A stretch of DNA of 64,000 nt from Candidatus Bacteroides merdavium (GTDB lineage Bacteria; Bacteroidota; Bacteroidia; Bacteroidales; Bacteroidaceae): assembly GCA_019116805.1 (NCBI GenBank), contig DXAV01000041.1, forward strand, positions 1-64,000. The letters are read 5' to 3'. Position 1 is the first letter of the stretch; every line of letters starts with the position of its first letter. The position numbers and the translations under genes are program-made. The notes beneath the pieces are model-generated. The model worked only from the letters and a program-made list of their open reading frames with translations, was not told where the DNA came from and ran no database searches. Positions 36,523-45,335 of this stretch are shown one piece after another.

Positions 36523-36618
36523 TTTCACTATCTTTTGATAAAATAGGATGCGGTTCGGCAGAAATAATTGAAAATTATATTTTCATTTGTTTCTGCGCTC
36601 ACCTTTCGCTATCTTTGC
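36523..36618 (+). repeat. Dispersed promoter-bearing repeat, copy 1
   Basis: A 96-bp element running from TTTCACTATCTTTT through AGGATGCGGTTCGG to CTCACCTTTCGCTATC and the -7 box. The reverse complement of 45142-45240 has the same blocks in the same order. It supplies the promoter of the PASTA-rluD-ddl operon. Confidence 0.8.
36586..36617 (+). promoter_or_regulatory. Consensus promoter of the PASTA-rluD-ddl operon
   Basis: TTTG (36586-36589), a 20-nt spacer and TATCTTTG (36610-36617) match the consensus exactly. The ATG at 36636 is 19 nt further on. Confidence 0.82.
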
Positions 36619-36635
36619 CCGAAAAAGCGAAGGTT

Positions 36636-37295
36636 ATGACTATAAAAGAATTCTTTTCTTTCCGGAAAAACAGACTTTTCTGGTGGAACATCATAGCTAT
36701 GGTGGTTGTGGCGGCCGGAATAATATTCGGTGTGCTGAAGGCCTTGGATGTATATACCCGTCATGGAGAAGCCGTCGTTGTGCCCGATGTAAAAGGCTTG
36801 AGCCTGTCCGAAGCACAAAAAATGTTTGCTGACCGAGGATTGGCGTGTGTGGTGGCTGACTCGAATTATGTGAAAACACTTCCTGCCGGTTGCATACTTG
36901 ATTATACCCCCGGAGTGGGGCAGCGTGTGAAAGAAGGACGCTTGATTTACTTGACAATCAATACCTTGAATGTGCCGTTGCAAGAGGTTCCTGACGTGGC
37001 CGACAACAGTTCCGTGCGTCAGGCCGAAGCCCGTCTGCTGGCAGCAGGTTTTCGTCTGACGAGTAATGACTCCATTCCTGGTGAAAAGGACTGGGTGTAT
37101 GCTGTGAAATATCGTGGCGACTCTTTGGGTATAGGAGCCAAAGTGCCGGTAGGAGCCGTGTTGACACTGGTTATTGGAAATGGAAAGGAAGTTCCATTAC
37201 CTGCCGACTCATTGGGAATAGAGGTAACCGAGGGATTGTCAACCGACTCTCAACCGGAAGCCGGGCAAACGTTGGATGAAGAAGATTGGTTTTGA
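36636..37295 (+). CDS. PASTA-domain membrane protein
   Basis: About 220 residues from the ATG at 36636; the longer ORF would run through the promoter. A cytoplasmic stub and one membrane span (about 18-40, WWNIIAMVVVAAGIIFGVL) precede two or three PASTA repeats (PDVKGLSLSEAQKMFADRGL; VPDVADNSSVRQAEARLLAAGF), ending in an acidic tail. PASTA domains bind peptidoglycan fragments in Ser/Thr kinases and PBPs. Here there is no kinase domain, so a periplasmic wall-sensing or scaffold role is inferred. It leads an operon with rluD (6-nt gap) and ddl, a wall-synthesis gene. Confidence 0.88.
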   Translation: MTIKEFFSFRKNRLFWWNIIAMVVVAAGIIFGVLKALDVYTRHGEAVVVPDVKGLSLSEAQKMFADRGLACVVADSNYVKTLPAGCILDYTPGVGQRVKEGRLIYLTINTLNVPLQEVPDVADNSSVRQAEARLLAAGFRLTSNDSIPGEKDWVYAVKYRGDSLGIGAKVPVGAVLTLVIGNGKEVPLPADSLGIEVTEGLSTDSQPEAGQTLDEEDWF

Positions 37296-37301
37296 CGGAT
37301 T

Positions 37302-38384
37302 ATGATGGAAGAAGATCTGGATATTGACATTGATGATATAGAAAACGATTGTCCCGACGACGTGGAGCCGGTGGGCGACGAGGCCCAGCTCTACGAACAC
37401 TTCCGCGTGGTGGTGGACAAGGGGCAGGAGATGGTGCGCGTGGACAAGTATCTTTTTGACCGCATCACCAACTCCTCGCGCAACCGCATCCAGAAGGCGG
37501 CCGACGCGGGCTTTGTCATGGCCAATGGCAAGCCCGTGAAAAGCAGCTATAAGGTAAAGCCGTTCGATGTGATAACGGTGATGATGGACCGCCCCCGCTA
37601 CGACAACGAAGTGGTGCCCGAAGACATCCCGCTGAACGTGGTCTATGAGGACGACTACGTGATGGTGGTCAACAAACCCGCCGGACTGGTGGTGCATCCG
37701 GGCCATGGCAACTGGCACGGCACGCTGGTGAACGCCATCGCGTGGCACCTGAAGGACACCAAGGGCTACGATGCCAACGACCCGCACCTGGGGCTGGTGC
37801 ACCGCATCGACAAGGATACCTCCGGCCTGCTGGTCATTGCCAAGACGGCCGACGCCAAGACCAACCTGGGCTGGCAGTTCTTCCACAAGACCACCAAGCG
37901 CCGTTATCGGGCCCTGGTGTGGGGTAACGTGGAGCAGGACGAGGGGACGATTGTGGGCAACATCGGCCGCAATCCCAAGGACCGCCTCCAGATGGCTGTC
38001 CTGCCCGAGGGCGAAGGCAAGCATGCCGTGACCCACTACCGCGTGTTGGAACGCTTCGGCTACGTCACGCTCGTCGAGTGCATCCTTGAGACGGGGCGCA
38101 CGCACCAGATACGTGTGCACATGAAACACATCGGCCACGTGCTCTTCAACGACGAACGCTACGGCGGCCACGAAATTCTGAAAGGTACACATTTTGCCAA
38201 ATACAAACAATTTGTAAACAACTGCTTTGACATCTGCCCGCGTCAGGCGCTCCACGCCATGACGCTGGGCTTTGTCCATCCCGTCACCGGCGAGGAAATG
38301 TACTTCACTTCCGAACTGCCCGACGACATGACGAACCTCATCGGCAAATGGAGAAGCTACATCAGTAACAGAGAATTGGAATGA
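37302..38384 (+). CDS. rluD: Large-subunit rRNA pseudouridine synthase, RluD family
   Basis: 360 residues. An acidic lead (1-40) is followed by an S4 RNA-binding domain (about 45-105, VDKYLFDRITNSSRNRIQKA) and the RluA-type catalytic domain. The catalytic Asp is D170 in HRIDKDTSGLLV. RluD modifies U1911/1915/1917 of 23S rRNA in E. coli. The stop overlaps the ddl start by 4 nt (ATGA). Base composition jumps here: one sampled line (37381-37440) is 39/60 G+C, clearly above the preceding gene. Confidence 0.93.
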   Translation: MMEEDLDIDIDDIENDCPDDVEPVGDEAQLYEHFRVVVDKGQEMVRVDKYLFDRITNSSRNRIQKAADAGFVMANGKPVKSSYKVKPFDVITVMMDRPRYDNEVVPEDIPLNVVYEDDYVMVVNKPAGLVVHPGHGNWHGTLVNAIAWHLKDTKGYDANDPHLGLVHRIDKDTSGLLVIAKTADAKTNLGWQFFHKTTKRRYRALVWGNVEQDEGTIVGNIGRNPKDRLQMAVLPEGEGKHAVTHYRVLERFGYVTLVECILETGRTHQIRVHMKHIGHVLFNDERYGGHEILKGTHFAKYKQFVNNCFDICPRQALHAMTLGFVHPVTGEEMYFTSELPDDMTNLIGKWRSYISNRELE

Positions 38385-39355
38385 AACGCACGATTGCCAT
38401 TGTTGCCGGAGGCGATACCTCCGAGTATGAAGTTTCCCTGCGCAGCGCACAAGGGATTTACTCCTTCATCGACAAGGAGAAATATACATTATATATAGTA
38501 GGCATGCACGGTCTTGACTGGCATGTGCGGCTCGACGACGGACGCACGCTGCCCGTGGACCGCAATGACTTCAGCTTCCAGCTGGACGGGCAGAAGGTGA
38601 AGTTCGACTTCGCCTACATCACCATCCATGGTACGCCGGGTGAGGACGGACGCCTGCAGGGCTACTTCGACATGCTCCGTATCCCGTACTCCTGCTGTGG
38701 CGTGCTGGCGGCAGCGCTTACGTATGACAAGTTTGCCTGCAATCAGTACCTGCATGCCTATGGCGTGCGCATTGCCGAGTCGCTCCTCCTGCGCCAGGGA
38801 CAGAGCATCACCGACGACGAAGTGGTGGAGAAGATCGGCCTGCCCTGCTTCATCAAGCCCAGCCTGGGAGGCTCCAGCTTCGGCGTGACCAAGGTGAAGA
38901 CACGCGAACAGATACAGCCCGCCATTGCCAAGGCTTTCGACGAAGCGCAGGAAGTGGTGGTGGAAGCCTTTATGGACGGCATCGAGCTGACCTGCGGTTG
39001 CTACAAGACGCGCGACAAGTCGGTGGTCTTCCCCATCACCGAAGTGGTGAGTCACAACGAATACTTCGACTACAAGGCCAAGTACAACGGCGAGTCCGAC
39101 GAAATTACGCCTGCCCGCATCTCCGACGAACTGACTGATCGGGTGAAGAAGCTCACCTCTGCCATCTACGACATCTTGGGCGCGCAGGGCATCATCCGTG
39201 TGGATTATATCGTGACCGAGGGCGACAAGATCAATCTGCTCGAGGTGAACACCACGCCGGGCATGACGGCCACCAGCTTCATCCCCCAGCAGGTGCGTGC
39301 CGCCGGCTTGGACATCAAGGACGTGATGACAGACATTATAGAACACAAGTTTTAA
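38381..39355 (+). CDS. ddl: D-alanine--D-alanine ligase
   Basis: 324 residues, normal for Ddl. The N-terminal domain has GGDTSEYEVSLRSAQGIY. The ATP-grasp part has the IKPSLGGSSFGVTKV loop near 160 and the metal-binding LLEVNTTPGMT near the C-terminus, with EVN as ligands. It joins two D-Ala for peptidoglycan precursors in the cytoplasm. It is translationally coupled to rluD and shares its high G+C. The next gene starts 12 nt downstream. Confidence 0.96.
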   Translation: MKRTIAIVAGGDTSEYEVSLRSAQGIYSFIDKEKYTLYIVGMHGLDWHVRLDDGRTLPVDRNDFSFQLDGQKVKFDFAYITIHGTPGEDGRLQGYFDMLRIPYSCCGVLAAALTYDKFACNQYLHAYGVRIAESLLLRQGQSITDDEVVEKIGLPCFIKPSLGGSSFGVTKVKTREQIQPAIAKAFDEAQEVVVEAFMDGIELTCGCYKTRDKSVVFPITEVVSHNEYFDYKAKYNGESDEITPARISDELTDRVKKLTSAIYDILGAQGIIRVDYIVTEGDKINLLEVNTTPGMTATSFIPQQVRAAGLDIKDVMTDIIEHKF

Positions 39356-39367
39356 CCTTTCATTGCC

Positions 39368-40513
39368 ATGTACGACGAATTTGACGAAATCCGCCCTTAC
39401 CACGACGAGGAACTTCCCGAAGTGTACGAGGAATTGATAGCCGATCCGGCTTTCAGGCAGGTGGCCTCCGCGGCCTTTCCCAGTGTACCTTTTGAGATGC
39501 TGGCCGCCAAAATGCGTAGCTGCAAGACGAAACTCGAGTTTCAGAAAGCCTTCGGATACACCATGCTGAAGCGTATCATGCAGGAGGCTTCGGACGGTGT
39601 GACGCTGGACAATGAACTGGCCGATAAGTCTGGTGCCTATACCTATATATCCAATCACCGCGACATTATTCTCGACTCCGGCTTCCTTTCCGTGTTGTTG
39701 GTTGACGGCGGGGGTGATACGGTGGAGATAGCGATCGGCGACAATCTCCTTATCTACCCTTGGATTAAGAAACTGGTGCGCATCAATAAGTCGTTCATCG
39801 TACAGCGCGGACTACCCATGCGGCAGATGCTCGAGTCGTCGGCCCGTATGTCGCGCTATATGCACTACGCTATCTCGCAGAAAAAGCAGTCCATCTGGAT
39901 AGCCCAGCGTGAGGGACGTGCCAAGGACTCGGACGACCGTACGCAGGACAGTGTGCTCAAGATGCTGAGCATCGGTGGCGAGGGCGATGTACTGGACCGC
40001 CTGATGGAGATGAACATTGCGCCGCTCTCCATTTCCTACGAGTTCGACCCCTGCGACTTCCTCAAGGCATGGGAGTTCCAGCTGAAGCGCGACTATCCCG
40101 ATTACAAGAAGTCAACTGCAGATGACCTGAAGAACATGCAGACGGGTTTGCTCGGCTACAAGGGGCGGGTACACTTCCATATAGCTCCCTGCATCAACGC
40201 TAGCTTGGCGACTTTGGATCGCAAGATGCCCCGTCAGGAACTTTTTCCGAAAATATCCGCTCTTATTGACCGGGAAATTCATCGTGGATACCGTTTGTAT
40301 CCTTGTAATTATGTGGCTGCCGACTTGTTGGCGGATACCGATGTATATGCCAGTCGTTATACAGCAAATGATAAGAGTAAGTTTGTTGCCTATTTGGAGG
40401 GCCAGTTGGACCGTATTACTCTGGAAAATAAGGATGACGTTTTCTTGCGTAGGAAAATGCTGGAAATGTATGCCAATCCGCTGAAGAATTATCTGAAAGC
40501 TGTTGAAGTATGA
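39368..40513 (+). CDS. PlsC-like 1-acyl-glycerol-3-phosphate acyltransferase family protein
   Basis: 381 residues. The acyltransferase core begins near 95 with SNHRDIILDSGFL, which resembles the catalytic H-(X)4-D box, although the spacing to the outer Asp is one residue longer than usual and an inner Asp is present at +2. A second block (SFIVQRGLP, near 143) matches the substrate-binding region, and QREGRAKDSDDRTQ (near 180) resembles the EGTRS-type box. It probably transfers acyl chains to a lipid or lipid-linked acceptor at the inner membrane. The stop overlaps the next start by 4 nt. G+C falls gradually along this gene. Confidence 0.8.
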   Translation: MYDEFDEIRPYHDEELPEVYEELIADPAFRQVASAAFPSVPFEMLAAKMRSCKTKLEFQKAFGYTMLKRIMQEASDGVTLDNELADKSGAYTYISNHRDIILDSGFLSVLLVDGGGDTVEIAIGDNLLIYPWIKKLVRINKSFIVQRGLPMRQMLESSARMSRYMHYAISQKKQSIWIAQREGRAKDSDDRTQDSVLKMLSIGGEGDVLDRLMEMNIAPLSISYEFDPCDFLKAWEFQLKRDYPDYKKSTADDLKNMQTGLLGYKGRVHFHIAPCINASLATLDRKMPRQELFPKISALIDREIHRGYRLYPCNYVAADLLADTDVYASRYTANDKSKFVAYLEGQLDRITLENKDDVFLRRKMLEMYANPLKNYLKAVEV

Positions 40514-41190
40514 GGAAGTATCCGATAGGAAATTTCTACAGTTGGTTCCTTCTGGGAGTCTGTGTGTTGCTGTGTGCATGTTCGGATGACGATTATCATT
40601 ATCCTTCTGTGAAGTTGGAGTTTCTTACAGCCTATTCGGATGCAGAAGGGGGCTTGCAGTATGTGGTGACTGATGAGGGGGGTAAATATCCTATTTGGGC
40701 CGGTGTGGACGACTGGCGCATTACTCCCGACTCGTTGATACGCATTGTCAGCAATTATGAGATTATGCAGACGGACGGCGTTGAAGGGGTACGCCTTTAT
40801 TCGGCATTGGCTGCCGTTTCGTCGTTGCCTTTGCCGGCCGACCATTTTGAAGGAGGGATCATGATGGATCCGGTCGATATTCTCAGCATTTGGATGGGGC
40901 GTGACTATCTTAACATGATGCTTGAGGTTAAGGCACAAAATCGTCCGCATGAATTCTTTTTTGTGGAGGAGAGCCGGGTAATAGATGCCGAAAACCATCA
41001 TGCTTCTGTTTCATTGCTTCTCTATCATGATGACGGGGACGATATCCAGGCCTATACCAAGCGGGCCTATTGTTCTGTTCCTTTGCGCCATTATGTGGAA
41101 GAGGGTGTGGAAACGGTGACGGTTCACTTCAGAGTGTACACCTACTCCGGTGAGGTGAAGAAATATGAATTTGAATATAAGCCTTTATAA
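40510..41190 (+). CDS. NigD-like lipoprotein
   Basis: 226 residues with a lipobox (LLCACSDDD, C24). The mature part starts with the YHYPSVKLEFLTAYSDAEG segment typical of NigD-like and NigD-related proteins, which form an N-terminal OB-like and a C-terminal beta-sandwich domain. The name comes from a bacteriocin-linked operon, but most homologues have no known function. It is coupled to the acyltransferase by a 4-nt overlap and followed by a second small lipoprotein. Confidence 0.8.
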   Translation: MRKYPIGNFYSWFLLGVCVLLCACSDDDYHYPSVKLEFLTAYSDAEGGLQYVVTDEGGKYPIWAGVDDWRITPDSLIRIVSNYEIMQTDGVEGVRLYSALAAVSSLPLPADHFEGGIMMDPVDILSIWMGRDYLNMMLEVKAQNRPHEFFFVEESRVIDAENHHASVSLLLYHDDGDDIQAYTKRAYCSVPLRHYVEEGVETVTVHFRVYTYSGEVKKYEFEYKPL

Positions 41191-41204
41191 ATTGTTTGTT
41201 TCTT

Positions 41205-41591
41205 ATGAAAACCTTATTCGCATCTATTTGTCTGTTATTCTCTTCACTCTTTTCCTGCCAGCAGAAAGGTGGAGATTTTAAGACTTTGTCTGTCAGTGAA
41301 TTCGCCGATGTGATAAACAATCCTGATGTGCAGCGTTTGGATGTCCGGACGGTTGCAGAATATTCTGAAGGTCATATTCCGGGCAGTATGAATATTAATG
41401 TGTTGGATGGCACATTTGCAACTGTAGTTGATTCTGTCTTGCAATCTTCCCGTCCTGTTGCTCTTTATTGTCGTAGTGGTAAACGAAGCAAGAAAGCTGC
41501 ACGTATATTGTCAGAGAAAGGTTTTAAAGTCTATGAATTGGGTACAGGCTTTAACGGTTGGGTGGAAGCCGGAAAGGTCGTAGAAAGATAA
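41205..41591 (+). CDS. Rhodanese-domain lipoprotein
   Basis: About 128 residues from the ATG at 41205 (MKTLFASICLLFSS), with a lipobox (SSLFSC). A single rhodanese domain follows (about 30-125): DVRTVAEYSEGHIPGSMNI, then the active-site loop CRSGKRSKKAA with the catalytic Cys near residue 90, and GTGFNGWVEAG at the end. It would carry sulfane sulfur as a persulfide in the periplasm. The physiological partner is unknown. It ends the PASTA-rluD-ddl run of co-directional genes. Confidence 0.88.
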   Translation: MKTLFASICLLFSSLFSCQQKGGDFKTLSVSEFADVINNPDVQRLDVRTVAEYSEGHIPGSMNINVLDGTFATVVDSVLQSSRPVALYCRSGKRSKKAARILSEKGFKVYELGTGFNGWVEAGKVVER

Positions 41592-41657
41592 GTTGGGGGT
41601 TCGTGAAACCATATAGATTGTGAAGAGGCTGCTTTTCACGGGATTTGTTTGGATTTG

Positions 41658-41689
41658 CTTGTTCGTTTCGTCTTTTTTTTGTATCTTGA
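41658..41689 (+). promoter_or_regulatory. Candidate promoter of the GH20 gene
   Basis: CTTG, a 20-nt spacer and TATCTTGA (41682-41689) resemble the consensus with mismatches in both boxes. The ATG is 51 nt further on. Confidence 0.4.
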
Positions 41690-41740
41690 CGCAGCGTTTT
41701 TTTAAACGTCTGGATGTTATTAATTTTTAATCTATTGAAC

Positions 41741-44074
41741 ATGCGAATTTTATCTGTTTTCAGTTGGGGAAGCATGGCTTTGGCCGGATTGTTTTTGGCT
41801 TCCTGCGTGGGTAAGGCACCAGTGGTTGCCGATTATGAGGTAGTTCCCATTCCTGTGGAAATTGCGACTGCCCAAGATGCTCCTTTCGTTATGAAGGACG
41901 GTACGACAATCTATTATACGGCTGGCAACGAGAAGATGCGCCGGAATGCCGAGTTCCTGGCATCGTATGTCGGAAGCCAGACGGGTGTCAAGTTGAACGT
42001 GAAGGAAGGTGGTGAAGAACAGGAAGGCATTCTTTTGCAATTGGGACTGGAGAAGGAGAATCCGGAAGCCTATTCATTGGAAGTGAAACAAGGCCGGGTG
42101 GTGATTTCCGCACCGACTGAAGCTGGGGTTTTCTATGGTATCCAGACATTGCGCAAGTCGATTGGCGTAGCCGAGGGCGGTAACATCGAACTGCCGGCTG
42201 TGCGTATTGCCGACGAACCGCGTTTCGGCTATCGTGGCATGATGCTGGACGTAAGCCGTCACTTCTTCTCTGTGGACGATGTGAAATGCTATATCGACAT
42301 GCTGGCACTTCACAACATCAACCGCCTGCACTGGCATCTGACTGACGACCAGGGCTGGCGAATTGAAATCAAAAAATATCCGAAACTGGCCGAAATCGCT
42401 TCGCAGCGCAAGGAAACGGTTATCGGACGCAATAGCGGCAAATACGACGGAAAGCCTTACGGCGGTTTCTATACGCAGGAACAGGCAAAGGAAATAATTG
42501 CCTATGCTGCCGAACGTTATATTACGGTGATTCCTGAAATTGACCTCCCCGGACATATGCAGGCTGCTCTGACGGCTTATCCTGAACTGGGATGTACGGG
42601 TGGCCCGTATGAAGTATGGACGCAGTGGGGCGTTTCGGATAATGTGCTCTGCGCGGGCAACGACCAGACCATCCAGTTTGTGAAGGACGTGCTGGCCGAA
42701 ATCGTAGAAATATTCCCTTCCGAATACATTCATGTGGGAGGTGACGAATGTCCCAAGACGGTATGGGCAAAGTGTCCCAAGTGTCAGGCACGTATCAAGG
42801 CGTTGGGGCTGAAGAGCGACAGCAAGCATACCAAGGAAGAACGTTTGCAGAGTTTTGTCATCCACGAAGCCGAAGCTTTCCTTGGCTCGAAAGGCCGGAA
42901 GATGATTGGCTGGGACGAGACGTTGGAAGGTGGTCTGGCTCCGGGGGCCACAGTGATGTCCTGGCGTGGTGAAGGCGGAGGTATTGAAGCGGTCAAGCAG
43001 GGTCACGACGTGGTAATGACTCCCAATACGTACCTCTATTTCGATTACTATCAGTCGAAGGATACCGATACCGAGCCGCTGGCTATCGGAGGATATCTGC
43101 CTATGGAGCGTGTGTACAGTTATGAACCTATGCCCAAAACTTTGTCGCCGGAAGAGCAGAAGTATATCATCGGAGTACAGGCTAACTTGTGGACAGAGTA
43201 CATTCCTGACCTGAAGCAGGCGCAGTATATGGTACTGCCTCGTATGGCAGCCCTGTGCGAAGTGCAGTGGAGCTTGTCGGACAAGAAAGATTATGAATCG
43301 TTCCTGAAGCGTGTGAGCCGTCTGGTTGACATTTATCAGAAGAACGGTTGGAACTATGCGAAACATATCTTTGATGTACGTCTCAGTCTGACCCCCAATG
43401 CCGAAACCGGTACGCTCGATGTCACAGCCCGTACGATAGACAATGCCCCTGTTTACTATACACTGGATGGCAGTGAACCAACCGGTGCTTCGCAGCAATA
43501 TACGGAAGTGTTGAAGATTGACAAACCCTGTACGCTCCGTACGGTAGCCATCCGTCCTTCCGGAAAATCAAAGGTGACAACCGATGAAATCAGCTTCAGC
43601 AAATCGTCGATGAAGCCGATTACCATGTTGCAGCCCATCAACAAGCAGTACGAATTTACCGGCGCTACGGTATTGGTGGACGGCATGACGGGCAACATGA
43701 ACTATAAGACCGGTCGTTGGATTGCTTTTTACCGGAATGACATGGAAGCCGTTATCGACTTGAAGAAACCGACGGATATCTCTTCGATGACGTTGCATAC
43801 TTGCGTGGAGAAGGGTGACTGGATATTCGATGCCCGTGGCATTACGGTGTCGGTTTCGGATGATAACCAGACGTTCAAGGAAGTGGCTTCCGAGTCCTAT
43901 CCGGCGATGAAGGCCGACGATCCCAATCAGATTTACACCCACAAGCTGGAGTTCAATCCTGTAAAGACGCGCTACGTCAAGGTGAAAGCTCTTTCCGAGC
44001 GTGAAATCCCGTCCTGGCATGGTGGCAAGGGAAATCCGGGCTTCCTGTTTGTCGATGAAATTATTCTGGAATAA
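41741..44074 (+). CDS. GH20 beta-N-acetylhexosaminidase lipoprotein
   Basis: About 777 residues from the ATG at 41741, with a lipobox (LFLASCVG). The order is GH20b non-catalytic domain (about 35-150), the GH20 barrel with LHWHLTDDQGWRIEIKKYP and the catalytic pair D335-E336 (HVGGDECPK), a chitobiase-type beta-sandwich (YYTLDGSEPTG, about 570-630), and a C-terminal F5/8-type domain (about 645-775). It uses substrate-assisted catalysis to remove terminal beta-GlcNAc or beta-GalNAc, useful on mucin and N-glycans. It is monocistronic, ending in a shared bidirectional terminator with argF'. Confidence 0.94.
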   Translation: MRILSVFSWGSMALAGLFLASCVGKAPVVADYEVVPIPVEIATAQDAPFVMKDGTTIYYTAGNEKMRRNAEFLASYVGSQTGVKLNVKEGGEEQEGILLQLGLEKENPEAYSLEVKQGRVVISAPTEAGVFYGIQTLRKSIGVAEGGNIELPAVRIADEPRFGYRGMMLDVSRHFFSVDDVKCYIDMLALHNINRLHWHLTDDQGWRIEIKKYPKLAEIASQRKETVIGRNSGKYDGKPYGGFYTQEQAKEIIAYAAERYITVIPEIDLPGHMQAALTAYPELGCTGGPYEVWTQWGVSDNVLCAGNDQTIQFVKDVLAEIVEIFPSEYIHVGGDECPKTVWAKCPKCQARIKALGLKSDSKHTKEERLQSFVIHEAEAFLGSKGRKMIGWDETLEGGLAPGATVMSWRGEGGGIEAVKQGHDVVMTPNTYLYFDYYQSKDTDTEPLAIGGYLPMERVYSYEPMPKTLSPEEQKYIIGVQANLWTEYIPDLKQAQYMVLPRMAALCEVQWSLSDKKDYESFLKRVSRLVDIYQKNGWNYAKHIFDVRLSLTPNAETGTLDVTARTIDNAPVYYTLDGSEPTGASQQYTEVLKIDKPCTLRTVAIRPSGKSKVTTDEISFSKSSMKPITMLQPINKQYEFTGATVLVDGMTGNMNYKTGRWIAFYRNDMEAVIDLKKPTDISSMTLHTCVEKGDWIFDARGITVSVSDDNQTFKEVASESYPAMKADDPNQIYTHKLEFNPVKTRYVKVKALSEREIPSWHGGKGNPGFLFVDEIILE

Positions 44075-44091
44075 GATTTTGGAATAGTGCA

Positions 44092-44140
44092 AAAAAGTAA
44101 AAGAGGCAGAATTTTCGGGTTTCTGCCTCTTTTACTTTTT
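44092..44140. terminator. Bidirectional terminator between GH20 and argF'
   Basis: A perfect 20-bp stem (44092-44111 with 44121-44140) and 9-nt loop; A- and T-rich outer ends give a T-tract in both directions. It sits between two convergent genes. Confidence 0.9.
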
Positions 44141-44156
44141 ATTTGAAGAAGCCGAT

Positions 44157-45110
44157 TTACAGACTCTCCAACAGACGCTTCAATACAACCGTTGCCGAAA
44201 TTTCGCGATTGGCAGCTTCGGGGATAACGATGCTTTGCGGACTTTCGATGACGTCATCGGTCACAATCATGTTACGGCGGACGGGCAGGCAGTGCATGAA
44301 GTAGGCATTGTTGGTAACAGCCATCTGACGATCGCTCACTGTCCATGCGCGGTCCTTGCTCAAAATCTGTCCGTAATTGTCACCGGTATAGGCTGCCCAG
44401 TTCTTGGCATAAACGAAGTCGGCACCTTCAAAAGCTTTCATTTGGTCGTATTCCACGCGGGCATTACCTACGAATTTCGGATCGAGTTCGTAGCCTTCGG
44501 GGTGTGTGATGACAAATTCATAATCCGTAGCATTCATCCATTCGGCAAACGAATTGGGGACAGCCTGCGGTAGCGGGCGCGGATGGGGAGCCCAGGTCAT
44601 GACAACTTTCGGGCGATCCTTCTTTTTATATTCTTCGATGGTGATGAGGTCGGCAAAGCTTTGTAGCGGGTGACGGGTGGCAGCTTCCATGGAGAATACG
44701 GGGCGGCCTGAGTATTGGATGAATTGGTTCAATATCACTTCGTTGTAGTCGTAGTCTCTGCTTTCGAAACGGGCAAAGGAACGTACACCGATAATGTCAC
44801 AATAACAGCCCATTACGGGAATTGCCTCCAGCAGATGTTCAGGCTTGTCGCCATCCATAATGACACCGCGTTCCGTTTCCAGTTTCCAGGCACCTTGGTT
44901 GATGTCCAGTACAATGACATTCATGCCTAGGTTGAGGGCTGCTTTTTGGGTACTCAAGCGGGTGCGCAGGCTGGAATTGAAGAAAATCATCATCAATGTC
45001 TTGTTACGTCCCAGTTCTACGTATTTAAACCGGTCTTTTTTGATTTCAAACGCTTCGTCAAGTGCAGTTTTCAGGTTGCCGATATCCTGCACACAGGTAA
45101 AATTCTTCAT
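44157..45110 (-). CDS. argF': N-succinylornithine carbamoyltransferase
   Basis: 317 residues. Transcarbamylase motifs are present: the carbamoyl-phosphate loop SSLRTR, HPLQSFAD and HCLPVRR. The residue at position 90 is Pro (GDKPEH), the hallmark of Bacteroides succinylornithine enzymes; acetylornithine transcarbamylases have Glu there. It therefore carries arginine synthesis through N-succinyl intermediates. Its promoter is embedded in a dispersed repeat. proA and proB lie on the same strand about 17 kb away, with PUL 3 in between. Confidence 0.94.
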   Translation of the reverse strand: MKNFTCVQDIGNLKTALDEAFEIKKDRFKYVELGRNKTLMMIFFNSSLRTRLSTQKAALNLGMNVIVLDINQGAWKLETERGVIMDGDKPEHLLEAIPVMGCYCDIIGVRSFARFESRDYDYNEVILNQFIQYSGRPVFSMEAATRHPLQSFADLITIEEYKKKDRPKVVMTWAPHPRPLPQAVPNSFAEWMNATDYEFVITHPEGYELDPKFVGNARVEYDQMKAFEGADFVYAKNWAAYTGDNYGQILSKDRAWTVSDRQMAVTNNAYFMHCLPVRRNMIVTDDVIESPQSIVIPEAANREISATVVLKRLLESL

Positions 45111-45141
45111 AACGACTTACTTTTTTAATATATAATTGTTA

Positions 45142-45240
45142 GCAAAGATAGCGAAAGGTGAGAGGAGAACAAAATATTGAAACTCGTTTCAGATATTTTT
45201 TCTCCCGAACCGCATCCTTTCTTATGAAAAGATAGTGAAA
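45142..45240 (-). repeat. Dispersed promoter-bearing repeat, copy 2
   Basis: The reverse complement aligns with 36523-36618 over its whole length: 14-nt identical blocks TTTCACTATCTTTT and AGGATGCGGTTCGG, a variable middle, then the shared CTCACCTTTCGCTATC block and the -7 box. It drives argF'. Confidence 0.8.
45143..45173 (-). promoter_or_regulatory. Consensus promoter of argF'
   Basis: On the minus strand TTTG (45173-45170), a 19-nt spacer and TATCTTTG (45150-45143) match the consensus exactly, 32 nt before the ATG. Confidence 0.82.
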
Positions 45241-45276
45241 TGTATCGGGTTTTGAATGAAGATGTCTGTTTTTTAG

Positions 45277-45284
45277 TATCTTTG
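45277..45284 (+). promoter_or_regulatory. -7 box of the PUL 3 ECF sigma gene
   Basis: TATCTTTG. A TTTG lies 22 nt upstream, one base beyond the usual spacing. The ATG at 45336 follows after about 50 nt. Confidence 0.55.
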
Positions 45285-45335
45285 TCGGATGTTACCGAGT
45301 AGTTACGGGTAGTTAAAAAGAAGGAAGCCTTGTTT

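Noticed and set aside
36504-36635. N-terminal extension of the PASTA protein ORF
   Set aside because: The extension runs through a perfect promoter and a dispersed repeat, so the ATG at 36636 is the start.
37239-38450. Long antisense ORFs over rluD, ddl and SusC genes
   Set aside because: High-G+C or strongly biased genes give long shadow frames; these lack start context and domains.
40510-41591. NigD and rhodanese genes as a bacteriocin locus
   Set aside because: No precursor peptide, transporter or immunity gene is nearby; NigD-like proteins are widespread lipoproteins.
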